Made by a program: the position numbers and the translations under genes. A stretch of 64,000 bases of DNA from Aquimarina macrocephali JAMB N27 (GTDB lineage: Bacteria; Bacteroidota; Bacteroidia; Flavobacteriales; Flavobacteriaceae): contig NZ_JACA01000023.1 of the NCBI RefSeq assembly GCF_000520995.1, positions 62,001 through 126,000 on the forward strand, read 5' to 3'. Below the pieces are notes generated by a model that was not told the origin of the DNA, did not search any database, and saw only the letters and a program-made list of their open reading frames with translations. How positions within the stretch are numbered: the stretch's first letter is position 1; every line of letters starts with the position of its first letter. Positions 46,780 through 55,492 of the stretch are shown in pieces.

Positions 46780-46932
46780 ATGCAAAAACATTTCTTTTCG
46801 TTTATCGCCAAACTTAATAAAGTAATTCTACCGAGTTTTACCAAAAAACGTTTGGATCTTGCTAAAGCATCCAAATTACAACTCCTCATATTTGGTTGGC
46901 GGTTATATGTTACTAAAAAAGCTCTAGGTTAA
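46780..46932 (+). CDS. Small basic protein, SsrA-binding-protein-like annotation in flavobacteria
   Basis: A 50-residue ORF (begins MQKHFFSFIAKLNKVILPSF) too short for usual gene calls. It is rich in Lys and hydrophobic residues, with KKRLDLAKASKLQL in the middle and FGWRLYVTKKALG at the end. I recall similar short proteins annotated in flavobacterial genomes as SsrA-binding protein, although it lacks the size of SmpB, so the function is not known. It lies after the terminator and before the stand-alone outer-domain gene, without overlap. Confidence 0.6.
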   Translation: MQKHFFSFIAKLNKVILPSFTKKRLDLAKASKLQLLIFGWRLYVTKKALG

Positions 46933-47045
46933 TACTATAGCACATCTTTTTCTATAAAAATATACTTCTTTTTGCAACACTAGTAACTCTTTTTCGTAAT
47001 TAAAGAAGAAGCAATAACATCTATAAATAACCAAAAATATGTAGT

Positions 47046-47858
47046 ATGAAAAAATGTATCATATTGGGAATCAGCATTCTAGGTATGCTTTCCCTAACCT
47101 CATTTACAACAAATTCTGCTAAGGATTTGATAATTGATAACATTCAACCTAACGAAATAACTGCGGTTATAAACAAAGACACCTCAGAAAAAGAATTAGA
47201 GGATTTAAAAGCATTCTTTCTAGAAAATGGTATTGAACTGCTTATCAAAAAAATAGAATTCAACGATAAAAAAGAGATTACCAGCCTAAGTATAGTTCTT
47301 AAAAAAGGAAATTCGAAAAGCCAATACTCTTCTTCTTCTCAGGTTCCTATTTCTAAAATAGAATTAGGATACAAAGATGGCAATTTGTATATCTCAAACT
47401 CTGGTATGTTTGACATTGCTGCCTGGAAAAATCAGTCTGGATTTAATCATGTGCAAATCGATATGGATAGCATTATGAAGAAACATAATTTTGTTTTTGA
47501 TTTTGATGAAGAGAATGATTCTTTATTTTTCAAAGGTAATTTTAATGCACATAAGCTAAAAGATCAGATCATGAAATCTTTTACCCTTGAAGAAGATGAA
47601 GACGGAAACTTCTTTTTTAACGGTCAGCAAATGCCACATTTTCAAAATTTCAAATCCAAAAAATTTAATTTTGTTGACAATCCTGATATCGAAAAATTAA
47701 TTATTGTTGACGGAAAGGAAGTTGATTTTGACACTCTGGATACTCTTGCAAAGTCAGACAAGTTAGCAGAAGTAGATTTTCTTAAACCAGAAACCGCCAT
47801 TAGTATTTATGGTGACAAGGCCAAAGATGGTGCTATAATAGCAACTACAAAAAAATAA
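47046..47858 (+). CDS. Secreted protein homologous to the outer domain of the adjacent BlaR1-like protein
   Basis: A 270-residue secreted protein (signal peptide MKKCIILGISILGMLSLTSF). Residues about 37-120 match the outer domain of the M56 protein: AVINKDTSEKELEDLKAFF and KKEITSLSIVLKKG parallel FIVDKSSSKEDLNKVKYTL and NEITSIKVDISSKKG there. The end, PETAISIYGDKAKDGAIIAT, parallels that protein's C-terminus. The middle is rich in Asp, Phe and Asn. It may titrate the same ligand or bind the sensor; this is inference. A terminator follows. Confidence 0.75.
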   Translation: MKKCIILGISILGMLSLTSFTTNSAKDLIIDNIQPNEITAVINKDTSEKELEDLKAFFLENGIELLIKKIEFNDKKEITSLSIVLKKGNSKSQYSSSSQVPISKIELGYKDGNLYISNSGMFDIAAWKNQSGFNHVQIDMDSIMKKHNFVFDFDEENDSLFFKGNFNAHKLKDQIMKSFTLEEDEDGNFFFNGQQMPHFQNFKSKKFNFVDNPDIEKLIIVDGKEVDFDTLDTLAKSDKLAEVDFLKPETAISIYGDKAKDGAIIATTKK

Positions 47859-47882
47859 AATTCTTATAAAAAATGAGATAAG

Positions 47883-47908
47883 CCTTCATCTTTTTGAAGG
47901 TTTTTTTT
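47883..47908. terminator. Terminator between the outer-domain gene and apt
   Basis: Stem CCTTCA / TGAAGG with a T-rich loop and eight T after it. Confidence 0.75.
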
Positions 47909-47912
47909 ATTA

Positions 47913-48425
47913 TCAATATTTTAAAAGAGCAGATTTAGGAACATCAAGTTTATCTTTTCCGTTAAGGAATTCCAGCTCCATAATAAAATTACATTGTACT
48001 ACTACTCCACCCAGTTCTTTAACCAAATCACATACTGCTTTTGCTGTTCCTCCTGTAGCCAGCACATCATCATGAATCAGAACATTTTCTCCCGCTTTGA
48101 TAGCATCGATATGTATTTCTAATGTATCTTCTCCATATTCTAAACCATAATTCTTTGATTTTACATCATAGGGTAGCTTGCCTTTTTTTCGAACAGGTAT
48201 AAATCCTGCTTGCAAACGTTCTGCAATCATAGTTCCTATAATAAAACCCCTGGCTTCTATACCAATCACCTTATCAATCTTAATATCACTTGGGCATAAA
48301 CCAGCTAATTGATCTGCACAGCTTACCAGAGCTTTGTGATTTGCTAATAACGGAGTAATGTCTTTAAATAAAATTCCAGGTTTGGGAAAGTCAGCAATAT
48401 CCCTGATATAATCTTGTATGTTCAT
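47913..48425 (-). CDS. apt: Adenine phosphoribosyltransferase
   Basis: Apt salvages adenine to AMP with PRPP. The 170-residue protein begins with IRDIADFPKPGILFKDITPLL, the family signature for base binding, and has IEARGFIIGT and the PRPP loop VLIHDDVLATGGTAKA. Length is normal. It stands alone; the 382-bp region upstream has no other gene. Confidence 0.96.
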   Translation of the reverse strand: MNIQDYIRDIADFPKPGILFKDITPLLANHKALVSCADQLAGLCPSDIKIDKVIGIEARGFIIGTMIAERLQAGFIPVRKKGKLPYDVKSKNYGLEYGEDTLEIHIDAIKAGENVLIHDDVLATGGTAKAVCDLVKELGGVVVQCNFIMELEFLNGKDKLDVPKSALLKY

Positions 48426-48807
48426 TCGCCGAAAATAATGAAAATAAAAAAAAGAGGCTAAAAAAAGATGAAAATCGCCTACAAAATGAAAAGGTCACAC
48501 AAAACACTCCTTCAAAAGTTACATTTTACAATTCAAATCAACACATATGATTACATTTATAAATCAATATTAAGATAATATAGTTACACTCTAAAACATT
48601 TATCATCTTTTTAGTTATAAATTCATAATCACCTTTACAGATTTCAGCTTAAATATTTTGCGCTTAATTTTCTTTCAGATATATTAAAAAGACAATGTAT
48701 AAATACAATTATTTTTAACTATAAAAATCTAGAAATCATGTAAACAGAACTACTTTCTTCAGTGACTAAAAATTAAATCAATTAATCATTTTTTAAAACC
48801 ATCTAAT
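48426..48807. other. Gene-free divergent region between apt and the SPFH gene
   Basis: 382 bp of very AT-rich DNA without a coding frame that I can support. It should hold the divergent promoters of apt and the SPFH gene. I found no clear TTG-N19/20-TAnnTTTG pair, dyad or terminator. Confidence 0.5.
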
Positions 48808-50145
48808 ATGCTAACATTTATAGGAATCGTAATGATTCTGACGGGAATCATAATGCTCATTATCAAACCTTTTTTTTCAACTTTAAAAGCTCTAAACTGG
48901 TTTACCAAATCACGTAATTTTAAATTGATTGGGTTTGGTTTTGTGCTAAGTGTGATCTCTAATATGTTTTTTTATGCAGAACCTGGTACTGCCTACGCTG
49001 TACAGTATCCATGGGGTAGCCAAAAGGCTGTAGTACATCAAGGTATCAATACCAAAATGTGGGGACGCTTGATCCCAATACAATTCGAGCTACCTATCAA
49101 ATATGTAATTCCAGATAAAGATAATGGTGAACTTGGAGAACAAAGCAAGTATGCAAATGTGGATGTAGCAAAATACTGGGCATTTAGCGATGCGGTAAAA
49201 GCCAGAATTGCAACTTCTGTAGTTGTTAGTATCAACACTGCAGATGAAACACAATTTTTATCTGTCGCAGATCGTAATAAAACCGAGAAAAACCTTATTC
49301 GATCGCGTATCATTCCAAATATTGATCAATCTATTAAGAATACGTGTAAGTTAATGGATGCTCAGGATTATATCTCTGGACAAGCCTCTGATTTTGACCG
49401 ATATTTTAAAGATCAGTTAGAGAACGGAATGTATGTACTAGAAGAGTATTTTGCCAATGAAAACAGAGAAATCATTGGTGATAGTACTATAATAAGAACT
49501 ATCACTAATAAAGAGTCGAAACAGAAACGTTTTAGAATTAAATACGTAAACGGAGAACCTGTACGAGAAAAAGGAAATTCTTTAAAAGCTTATGGTCTTA
49601 CAGTTGTACAAGCTGTTGTTACAGAAATTGATTGGGAAACTACCTTTGACAAACGATTACAATTACAAAAAGAAGAGGTAGCACAAACACAGTTAGAAAA
49701 ACAACAAGCAGAGCGTCAATTCTACCGTGCACAGAAAGAAACGGCAAAGGGTGAAGCAGAGAAAGCAACAGAACGTGCTCGATTAGAAAAAGAGCAAATT
49801 CAAAAAACTATCGAAGCCGAAACAAAAGCCAAAGTAGCAGAGTTTAACCTTATCGAGGAACGTAAGAATTATGAAGTTGCACAGTTTAAGGCTAAAACGC
49901 AAAAAACAATGGCAGACGCACAGTCTTATGAAAATGCTAAACTGGTAAGTGCCGGTCTTACTCCCCAGGAACGTGCCGAATGGGAATATAAGACCTCTGT
50001 AAATATAGCCAGAGAGCTTAAAGAGTTGAAACTACCAGAGATCTATATACAGGATGGTGGTAAACAAGATGCTAACGGAAACTTATTACAATCATTAATT
50101 GGCGCAGATCTGGCTAAAAAAATGATGACTAGAAAAAGCCAATAA
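48808..50145 (+). CDS. SPFH/Band-7-type membrane protein
   Basis: A 445-residue protein. Two hydrophobic segments lie at residues about 2-22 and 40-55, followed by an SPFH-like domain (about 60-290; VVVSINTADETQFLSV; QAVVTEIDWET). A long helical, charged segment (about 275-385, rich in Gln, Glu, Lys and Ala) predicts a coiled coil, as in flotillins. The C-terminal part holds AGLTPQERAEWEYKTSVN and LKELKLPEIYIQ. Such proteins form membrane-bound oligomers; the role here is unknown. It is a single gene before tRNA-Arg. Confidence 0.8.
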   Translation: MLTFIGIVMILTGIIMLIIKPFFSTLKALNWFTKSRNFKLIGFGFVLSVISNMFFYAEPGTAYAVQYPWGSQKAVVHQGINTKMWGRLIPIQFELPIKYVIPDKDNGELGEQSKYANVDVAKYWAFSDAVKARIATSVVVSINTADETQFLSVADRNKTEKNLIRSRIIPNIDQSIKNTCKLMDAQDYISGQASDFDRYFKDQLENGMYVLEEYFANENREIIGDSTIIRTITNKESKQKRFRIKYVNGEPVREKGNSLKAYGLTVVQAVVTEIDWETTFDKRLQLQKEEVAQTQLEKQQAERQFYRAQKETAKGEAEKATERARLEKEQIQKTIEAETKAKVAEFNLIEERKNYEVAQFKAKTQKTMADAQSYENAKLVSAGLTPQERAEWEYKTSVNIARELKELKLPEIYIQDGGKQDANGNLLQSLIGADLAKKMMTRKSQ

Positions 50146-50277
50146 ATCAACTTGCTTCTAGTATAGTATTTCTTTAACACACATACTATCAGGCTACTTG
50201 AATCGTGTTTTTGGGTATTGTTTACCTGAAACATATCGAGTAGCTTTTTTCTGTCTGTGAAAAAGTCTACATAAATT

Positions 50278-50308
50278 TTGCCAGCAATATAAAAAACAAC
50301 TATATTTG
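50278..50308 (+). promoter_or_regulatory. Promoter of tRNA-Arg
   Basis: TTG (50278-50280), a 20-base spacer and TATATTTG (50301-50308), 12 bases before the mature tRNA. Confidence 0.8.
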
Positions 50309-50320
50309 CACCCGCAAAAA

Positions 50321-50394
50321 GGCCTCGTAGCATAACTGAATAGTGCACTTGATTACGGCTCAAGAGGTTGCAGGTTTGAATCCTGCCGAGGTCA
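50321..50394 (+). tRNA. tRNA-Arg (anticodon ACG)
   Basis: A 74-nt cloverleaf. The acceptor stem GGCCTCG pairs with CGAGGTC (one G-U), the anticodon stem CTTGA/TCAAG holds loop TTACGGC with anticodon ACG, and the T-arm has GGTTTGAATCC. CCA is not encoded. An integrase relic lies 156 bp downstream, so the 3' end may be the attachment site of a former element. Confidence 0.95.
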
Positions 50395-50405
50395 CAAAGC
50401 CGAAG

Positions 50406-50428
50406 CCCCAGTATTACTGGGGTTTTTT
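50406..50428 (+). terminator. Terminator after tRNA-Arg
   Basis: Stem CCCCAGT / ACTGGGG with six T, 12 bases after the tRNA. Confidence 0.9.
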
Positions 50429-50549
50429 GATTTTTAACAGTTTTTTCATCTCCCAATATTTAGCTAAAAACAGCAAAAAATAGTACATTTACTGTAAGAA
50501 GTTTACGAAAAGTTTACGGAAAATTACAGCCTTTTTAAAGAATGTAACT

Positions 50550-50803
50550 ATGAAAGCTACAGTAAAACTATATAAAAATGACGGAAAGTCTAAAGGCTTG
50601 TATCCTGTTAAGTTAATTATTACTCATCAAAAGAAAATTAAACGTAAAACAATAGGATATTCATTAGCTGAAGACTGGAATACTCTTCATGAATTACCCA
50701 AAACTTCTCATGATGACTATGAAGACTTATATGGTTTAATCATGGAATATCGAAAAAAAGCTTTACCCCTAAAATTCAAAGAGTTAGTGTATAATCCATT
50801 GAT
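50550..50803 (+). pseudogene. Tyrosine-recombinase integrase, N-terminal fragment cut by IS21-type element
   Basis: The frame starts at ATG 50550 and reads an arm-type DNA-binding domain like that of Bacteroidota phage/ICE integrases (MKATVKLYKNDGKSKGLYPV, RKTIGYSLAEDW). About 84 residues of integrase remain. After KFKELVYNP the frame runs into the IS left end and stops at 50894. No core-binding or catalytic Arg-His-Arg-Tyr domain follows, and the rest of the gene is not found on the other side of the IS. Its place beside tRNA-Arg fits an integrated element. Confidence 0.75.
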
Positions 50804-50949
50804 GTTGACCCACCCAATCCGAGTCATCGTGACCCGTCTAATCCAGGTGATGTTGACCCGTCTAATCCAGATTAATCTGACCCACTTGATTTAAGGTTTA
50901 GAGTTGAGTTATTGAAAGCTGTATTATGCTACTTAAAATCGTAGCAATT

Positions 50950-52500
50950 ATGGCAGGAACTTCAATAACTATGAATAAATTAAGAACAGTAATACGTCTT
51001 CATACAGAAGGTAAGAGTAAACGCTTTATCAGTGATTACTTACGGTTATCTCGTAATACCGTAAAGAAGTATATCAATCGTTTTATATCGATTCGACTGA
51101 GCTTCGAAGAGCTAGAAGAATTAAGTGATACCGAGTTAGAATCTCTACTGGTTAAATTTCAAAAAAAGGTAGTTAGTCCCCGAGAAGAGGCCTTACATAC
51201 TTATTTTAAATATGCAGAAAAAGAGCTTAAACGCACCGGTGTTACCAGATTCCAGTTATGGTATGAGTATTATCAGAAATACCCTAACGCTGTAGGTAGA
51301 TCTACCTTTTATGAAAAGTTCAAAAATTGGCAATTACAGTCTTGTGTACAGCCTACTATGCACATGGACCATAAGGCTGGGGACAAGCTATATATTGATT
51401 ACGCTGGTAAAACTCTTCAAATTGTTGACCTGGAAACAGGAGAAGTACAAGAAGTTCAGTTTTTTGTAGCTGTTTTAGGAGCGAGTCAATTTACCTATGC
51501 AGAAGCTACTTTGAGTCAAAAGAAGCATGATTTCATACAATCTATTGAGAATTCATTACACTATTTTGGAGGTGTGCCAAGAGCAATCGTTCCTGATAAT
51601 TTAAAATCGGCAGTCACTAAAAGCGATCGTTATGAGCCTCAAATAAATGCTACTCTTTTAGATTTTTCTGAACATTATGACACTACAGTTCTACCTGCAC
51701 GCTCAAGAAAACCAAGAGACAAATCGTTGGCTGAAATAACTGTAAAAATCCTCTATACTCGTATCTATAGTCCATTACGAAATGAAGTATTCCATACTCT
51801 TAAAGAATTGAATCAAGCTATTAAAGAGCAATTAGACCTTCATAACCGTACTTGCTTTAGTAGGAGAGCTTATTCAAGAAGACTTCTTTTTGAAGAAATC
51901 GAAGCACATACCCTTGGTATTTTGCCTCAGCAGCGCTTTGAGATCAAAAAACAAACTGTTGTCAAAGTAATCATGAACGGGCATGTTTGTCTTGGGGAAG
52001 ACAAGCACTATTACAGTGTTCCTTATCAATATATAGGCAAAAAAGTCAAGATTGTTTACTCGACCAAATCTATAGAAATCTTTTATAAATACAATCGTAT
52101 TGCCGTTCACCCTAGAGTGAAAAGCCAGTTTAATTATTCTACCATTAAAGAACATCTGGCTTCTGCACATCAGTTTATGACAGATTGGACACCGCAACGC
52201 TTTATGAGTTGGGCTGCTTCTATTGATCGTATTGTAGAAATATACATCTCTAAAGTATTAGAAAAGAAGAAACATCCGGAACAAGCTTATAAAGTGTGTA
52301 TGGGAATCCTCTCTTTACAAAAGAAAGTAGGTAAAGAACGTTTGGTTGGAGCTTGTCAAAGAGCCCTTGATTATGAATTATATGGATATAGGCCCATTCT
52401 AAATATACTGGAAAAAGGTTTAGATCGATTAGATAACGATGGGCAACAAGAAAAACTCCCGTCACATGAAAATATCAGAGGAAAAGATTATTATCAATAA
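50950..52500 (+). CDS. istA: IS21-family transposase IstA
   Basis: A 516-residue transposase. The N-terminal helix-turn-helix reads VIRLHTEGKSKRFISDYLRL followed by SRNTVKKYI. The DDE core shows the first Asp in LYIDYAGKTLQI, the second in IVPDNLKSAVTK, and the catalytic Glu in the KPRDKSLAEITV motif. It is in one open frame, so it may be active. The frame is open from 50926, but ATG 50950 (MAGTSIT) is the usual start. istB follows after 12 bp. Confidence 0.93.
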   Translation: MAGTSITMNKLRTVIRLHTEGKSKRFISDYLRLSRNTVKKYINRFISIRLSFEELEELSDTELESLLVKFQKKVVSPREEALHTYFKYAEKELKRTGVTRFQLWYEYYQKYPNAVGRSTFYEKFKNWQLQSCVQPTMHMDHKAGDKLYIDYAGKTLQIVDLETGEVQEVQFFVAVLGASQFTYAEATLSQKKHDFIQSIENSLHYFGGVPRAIVPDNLKSAVTKSDRYEPQINATLLDFSEHYDTTVLPARSRKPRDKSLAEITVKILYTRIYSPLRNEVFHTLKELNQAIKEQLDLHNRTCFSRRAYSRRLLFEEIEAHTLGILPQQRFEIKKQTVVKVIMNGHVCLGEDKHYYSVPYQYIGKKVKIVYSTKSIEIFYKYNRIAVHPRVKSQFNYSTIKEHLASAHQFMTDWTPQRFMSWAASIDRIVEIYISKVLEKKKHPEQAYKVCMGILSLQKKVGKERLVGACQRALDYELYGYRPILNILEKGLDRLDNDGQQEKLPSHENIRGKDYYQ

Positions 52501-52512
52501 ATTATATTAATT

Positions 52513-53241
52513 ATGAATAGTATTACATTACAAAAGTTAAAGCATCTTAGGTTTTATGGTATGCATGATGCTTTTAAAAGTATTATAGAAACAGGAAAAT
52601 TAGATAATTATAGTTTAGATCAACTGGTAAGTCACCTAATTGAATCTGAATGGGACGATCGACAGAATAGAAGAATAGAAAGAACCATTAAGTATGCTAG
52701 ATTCAAATATAAAGCACAGATAGAAAATATCGTCTTCTCTGACCAAAGAGAACTTAATCGGGATCAAATTCATCGATTAACTGAATTTGAGTTTATTAAA
52801 AAATCAGAAAATATACTCATTACTGGAAGTACAGGTGTAGGAAAAAGTTATTTGGCTACTGCTATAGGGCATCAAGCCTGCATTGAAGGATATAGAGTAT
52901 TTTACTTTAATACTAATAAAATGTTAGCTAAATTAAAAATGGCAAAAGCTGATGGATCATATCTTAAGGAAATGTCACGAATAGAAAAGCATCCCCTTAT
53001 TATATTAGATGATTTTGGACTGCAAGTTCTCGATAAGCAAAATAGAATGACATTGCTTGAAATCATTGAAGACAGACACGAAAAAGGAGCAATAATTTTA
53101 ACTTCTCAACTACCCGTAAATCAATGGTACGAAGTAATCGGTGAAAAAACTGTAGCTGATGCTATCATGGATAGGCTTGTTCATAATGCACATAGGCTCG
53201 AATTAAAAGGTGAATCTATGAGAAGAAAAAGAAATAAATAA
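52513..53241 (+). CDS. istB: IS21-family helper ATPase IstB
   Basis: A 242-residue AAA+ ATPase that helps IstA choose target DNA. The Walker A is GSTGVGKS (about residue 107), the Walker B is LIILDDFG, and the C-terminal LVHNAHRLELKGESMRRKR is typical. A complete frame is present. It ends about 95 bp before the IS right end. Confidence 0.95.
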   Translation: MNSITLQKLKHLRFYGMHDAFKSIIETGKLDNYSLDQLVSHLIESEWDDRQNRRIERTIKYARFKYKAQIENIVFSDQRELNRDQIHRLTEFEFIKKSENILITGSTGVGKSYLATAIGHQACIEGYRVFYFNTNKMLAKLKMAKADGSYLKEMSRIEKHPLIILDDFGLQVLDKQNRMTLLEIIEDRHEKGAIILTSQLPVNQWYEVIGEKTVADAIMDRLVHNAHRLELKGESMRRKRNK

Positions 53242-53337
53242 TAATGTAAAAATTAATCCATATGTTTAACAAAAAATAACTCAAATCTGCACCTTAAAAA
53301 CACTGCTCAGCTTGAGCTGGATTTAGTGGGTCAATAT

Positions 53338-54295
53338 AGCTGGAATATACAATCCTGAGTATCTGAAGAAATTAAATGATTTTGAAGATTGGCTTAATGA
53401 GCAACCCGAAGTGATTCATGTAAATGCATTTAGCGAGGTTGCCAGAAGAGTAAACCGATCTATGCATGGAGATAATGAATCTTATTATAAGGTTCCTAAT
53501 AATCGTGAAGAAGCAGCACAGTACTTATTGCTATACGAACTTTCTTTACCCTTCGGATTAGACCTCAACAATCAAATTAATGTAGATAAGTCTGAAAGCA
53601 GGGTTACTATAACATTACAGAATATCTCTAGTGCCGAGATGATAGCCTTTTCAAAAAGAGCCGAAAAATGGTTGCAGGATAATACCCCAAAACCTATGCA
53701 TACTATTGGAGTAAGCCCTACCCTTATGTTTTCTAAACTAGGCTTTAGACAAGCCGATAGTATGCTTAAAGGAAACATAATAGCACTAATATTGATCTCT
53801 CTGGTATTAATGTTTGCTCTAAGAAACTTTAAACTTGGGCTCCTTAGTATCATTCCCAATGTTACTCCGGTTTTTATTGGATTTGGATTTTGGGCAATGT
53901 ACAAAGCTCAGATTAACACAGGAATGGTTATCGTTTTCGGAATGACTTTAGGAATAATAGTAGATGATACTGTTCATTTTATGAGTAAGTTCTTAAGAGC
54001 TCGCAGAGAGTTAGGTTATGACGCCAAACAGGCAGTTATCTATGCTTTTGAAACCGTTGGAAAAGCATTGGTAACTACTACAATTGTACTTCTGGCCGGG
54101 TTTGCTGTACTATCCACCTCATCATTTGCTTTAAATAGCTATATGGCAAGGATTACAGTTATCATCATCCTGTCGGCCTTAATAATCGACTTTATATTAC
54201 TTCCTTCACTACTAATTCTTATTAGTAAAAAAGATAAGGTTATATCAGAAACACCAGTGAAAGAATTAGAACCACAAATGCAACTTGATAAATAA
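53338..54295 (+). pseudogene. RND-superfamily exporter, 5'-truncated by IS21 element
   Basis: The frame is open from the IS right end (GIYNPEYLKKLNDFEDWLNE onwards), while a GTG at 53411 is only an internal start. About 318 residues remain, roughly the C-terminal 40 percent of a typical 780-residue COG1033-type RND protein. Visible parts are LNNQINVDKSESRVT, the membrane segments near FALRNFKLGLLSIIPNVTPV and the motif MTLGIIVDDTVHFMSKFLRA with acidic residues. The N-terminal half is absent. The genes after it (LolA-like, beta-barrel) may have lost their upstream promoter. Confidence 0.85.
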
Positions 54296-54324
54296 TAAAT
54301 AAAAACAATAAAGAATCTATTCGT

Positions 54325-55098
54325 ATGAGAACACTAATTTTAGCTGGACTTGCAGTACTAAGTATCGCAACTATAACAGCACAAAATGCAGAAGAACGAG
54401 GTTTACAAATTGCTAAAGCAGCAGATCAGGCAGATCAAGGTTTCAATAGCACTATTGTAAATCTAAAAATGACCCTAAAAAATAAAAATGGGCAAACCAG
54501 TGAACGGTTACTAATCACCAGAACTTTAGAACAAACAACAGACGGAGATAAATCACTGATTGTTTTTAATAGTCCAAAAGACGTGAAAGGAACCTCGACA
54601 TTAACTTTTACACATAAAATTGGAGCAGATGATCAATGGCTTTTCTTACCTTCAATCAAAAGAGTAAAAAGAATATCTTCTAATAATAAATCCGGTCCTT
54701 TTGTAGGTAGTGAGTTTGCATACGAGGATCTTTCTTCGCAAGAAGTAGAAAAATACGGTTATAAATTTCTGGAAGAAAAAGGAAATTTATTGATGGTAGA
54801 ACAAGATCCGGTTGATCCAAAATCTGGTTACACAAGAAGAATTGTTACTTACAATAAAGATAAAGGATATCGAATAGAAAAGGTTGAATTCTATGATCGC
54901 AAAAATTCACTGCTAAAAACACTTAACTACAGTGACTATAAATTATATAAAGGGCAATTCTGGAGAGCATTAACCCTTCATATGGTAAATCACCAAAGTA
55001 ATAAAGAAACCGTACTAAAATTTAGTGACTATAATTTTGAGGCAGCACTTGCCGATGAAGATTTTACGCAAGTTGCTCTTAAACGAGCAGGGCGATAA
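54325..55098 (+). CDS. Outer-membrane lipoprotein-sorting-like protein (LolA-like fold)
   Basis: A 257-residue secreted protein with signal peptide ending TITAQN. It belongs to the LolA-like family often paired with RND exporters, with DGDKSLIVFNSPKDVKGTS, WLFLPSIKRVKRISSNN and GSEFAYEDLSSQ, and SGYTRRIVTYNKDKGY. The open half-barrel fold suggests lipid or hydrophobic cargo binding between membranes. It follows the truncated RND gene by 29 bp; the three genes likely formed one export system. Confidence 0.88.
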   Translation: MRTLILAGLAVLSIATITAQNAEERGLQIAKAADQADQGFNSTIVNLKMTLKNKNGQTSERLLITRTLEQTTDGDKSLIVFNSPKDVKGTSTLTFTHKIGADDQWLFLPSIKRVKRISSNNKSGPFVGSEFAYEDLSSQEVEKYGYKFLEEKGNLLMVEQDPVDPKSGYTRRIVTYNKDKGYRIEKVEFYDRKNSLLKTLNYSDYKLYKGQFWRALTLHMVNHQSNKETVLKFSDYNFEAALADEDFTQVALKRAGR

Positions 55099-55108
55099 AT
55101 CTAAATAA

Positions 55109-55492
55109 ATGAAATACACAAGGCTCAGTCTGTTATATCCTATAGTAGTTCTTTTGGTTACTGGATTTTTATTGTTATCACGACCTGGTCTTGTGTTTTC
55201 CCTTATGCAAAGTAATACCACATACCCATCTGAACTTGCAAATTTATTGGGAATGATTTTTTTAGGATTTGGGTTTTTGATGATTCTTATTTATAAGTAT
55301 CAGGTTCAAAAAATATACAAATGATCCATAGTAATACGGATTTTTTTTAGCCTTTGCTCAATTGGATTGTATTACGTGTATCAAAACCCGCTTTTTATTG
55401 CTTTACTTTTTATCATCCTTATTGGAGTATTGATCACAATTCTTGGTCTGGTTAAAGATCAGGAAATAAAAAAACTAATACATGAAGATTAA
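55109..55492 (+). pseudogene. Small membrane protein gene split by an in-frame TGA
   Basis: Bases 55109-55321 code for 71 residues with two membrane segments (MKYTRLSLLYPIVVLLVTG; LGMIFLGFGFLMILIY). A TGA at 55322-55324 is followed in the same frame by another 56 codons with two more membrane segments (FFSLCSIGLYYVY; FIALLFIILIGVLITILGL) and a charged end (KKLIHED), stopping at 55490-55492. There is no ATG in the second part. Together they would form a four-span protein of about 127 residues. The second part overlaps the next gene by 11 bp. Family not recognised. Confidence 0.6.

Larger units (their letters stand above)
50803..53337 (+). mobile_element. Complete IS21-family insertion sequence
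   Basis: About 2.5 kb with istA and istB. The left end TGTTGACCCACCCAATCCG and the right end, read in reverse, TATTGACCCACTAAATCCAG are imperfect terminal inverted repeats. Next to the left end, two more copies of the TGACCCGTCTAATCCAG motif occur (50829-50847, 50851-50870), a multiple-site layout usual for IS21. I see no matching target duplication in the flanks (left ends TCCATTGA, right begins TAGCTGGA), and the flanks belong to two different genes. Confidence 0.88.

Noticed and set aside
50043..50456. A 137-codon minus-strand frame across the SPFH gene end and tRNA-Arg
   Set aside because: It overlaps a tRNA, its terminator and the SPFH coding end; the resemblance to database fragments is due to the tRNA sequence.
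50803..50894. Continuation of the integrase frame to 50894
   Set aside because: The last 30 or so codons are translated from the IS21 terminal repeats, not from integrase sequence.
53411..54295. A complete small transporter starting at GTG 53411
   Set aside because: The same frame is open and homologous to RND proteins upstream to the IS end, so the GTG is internal and the gene is truncated.
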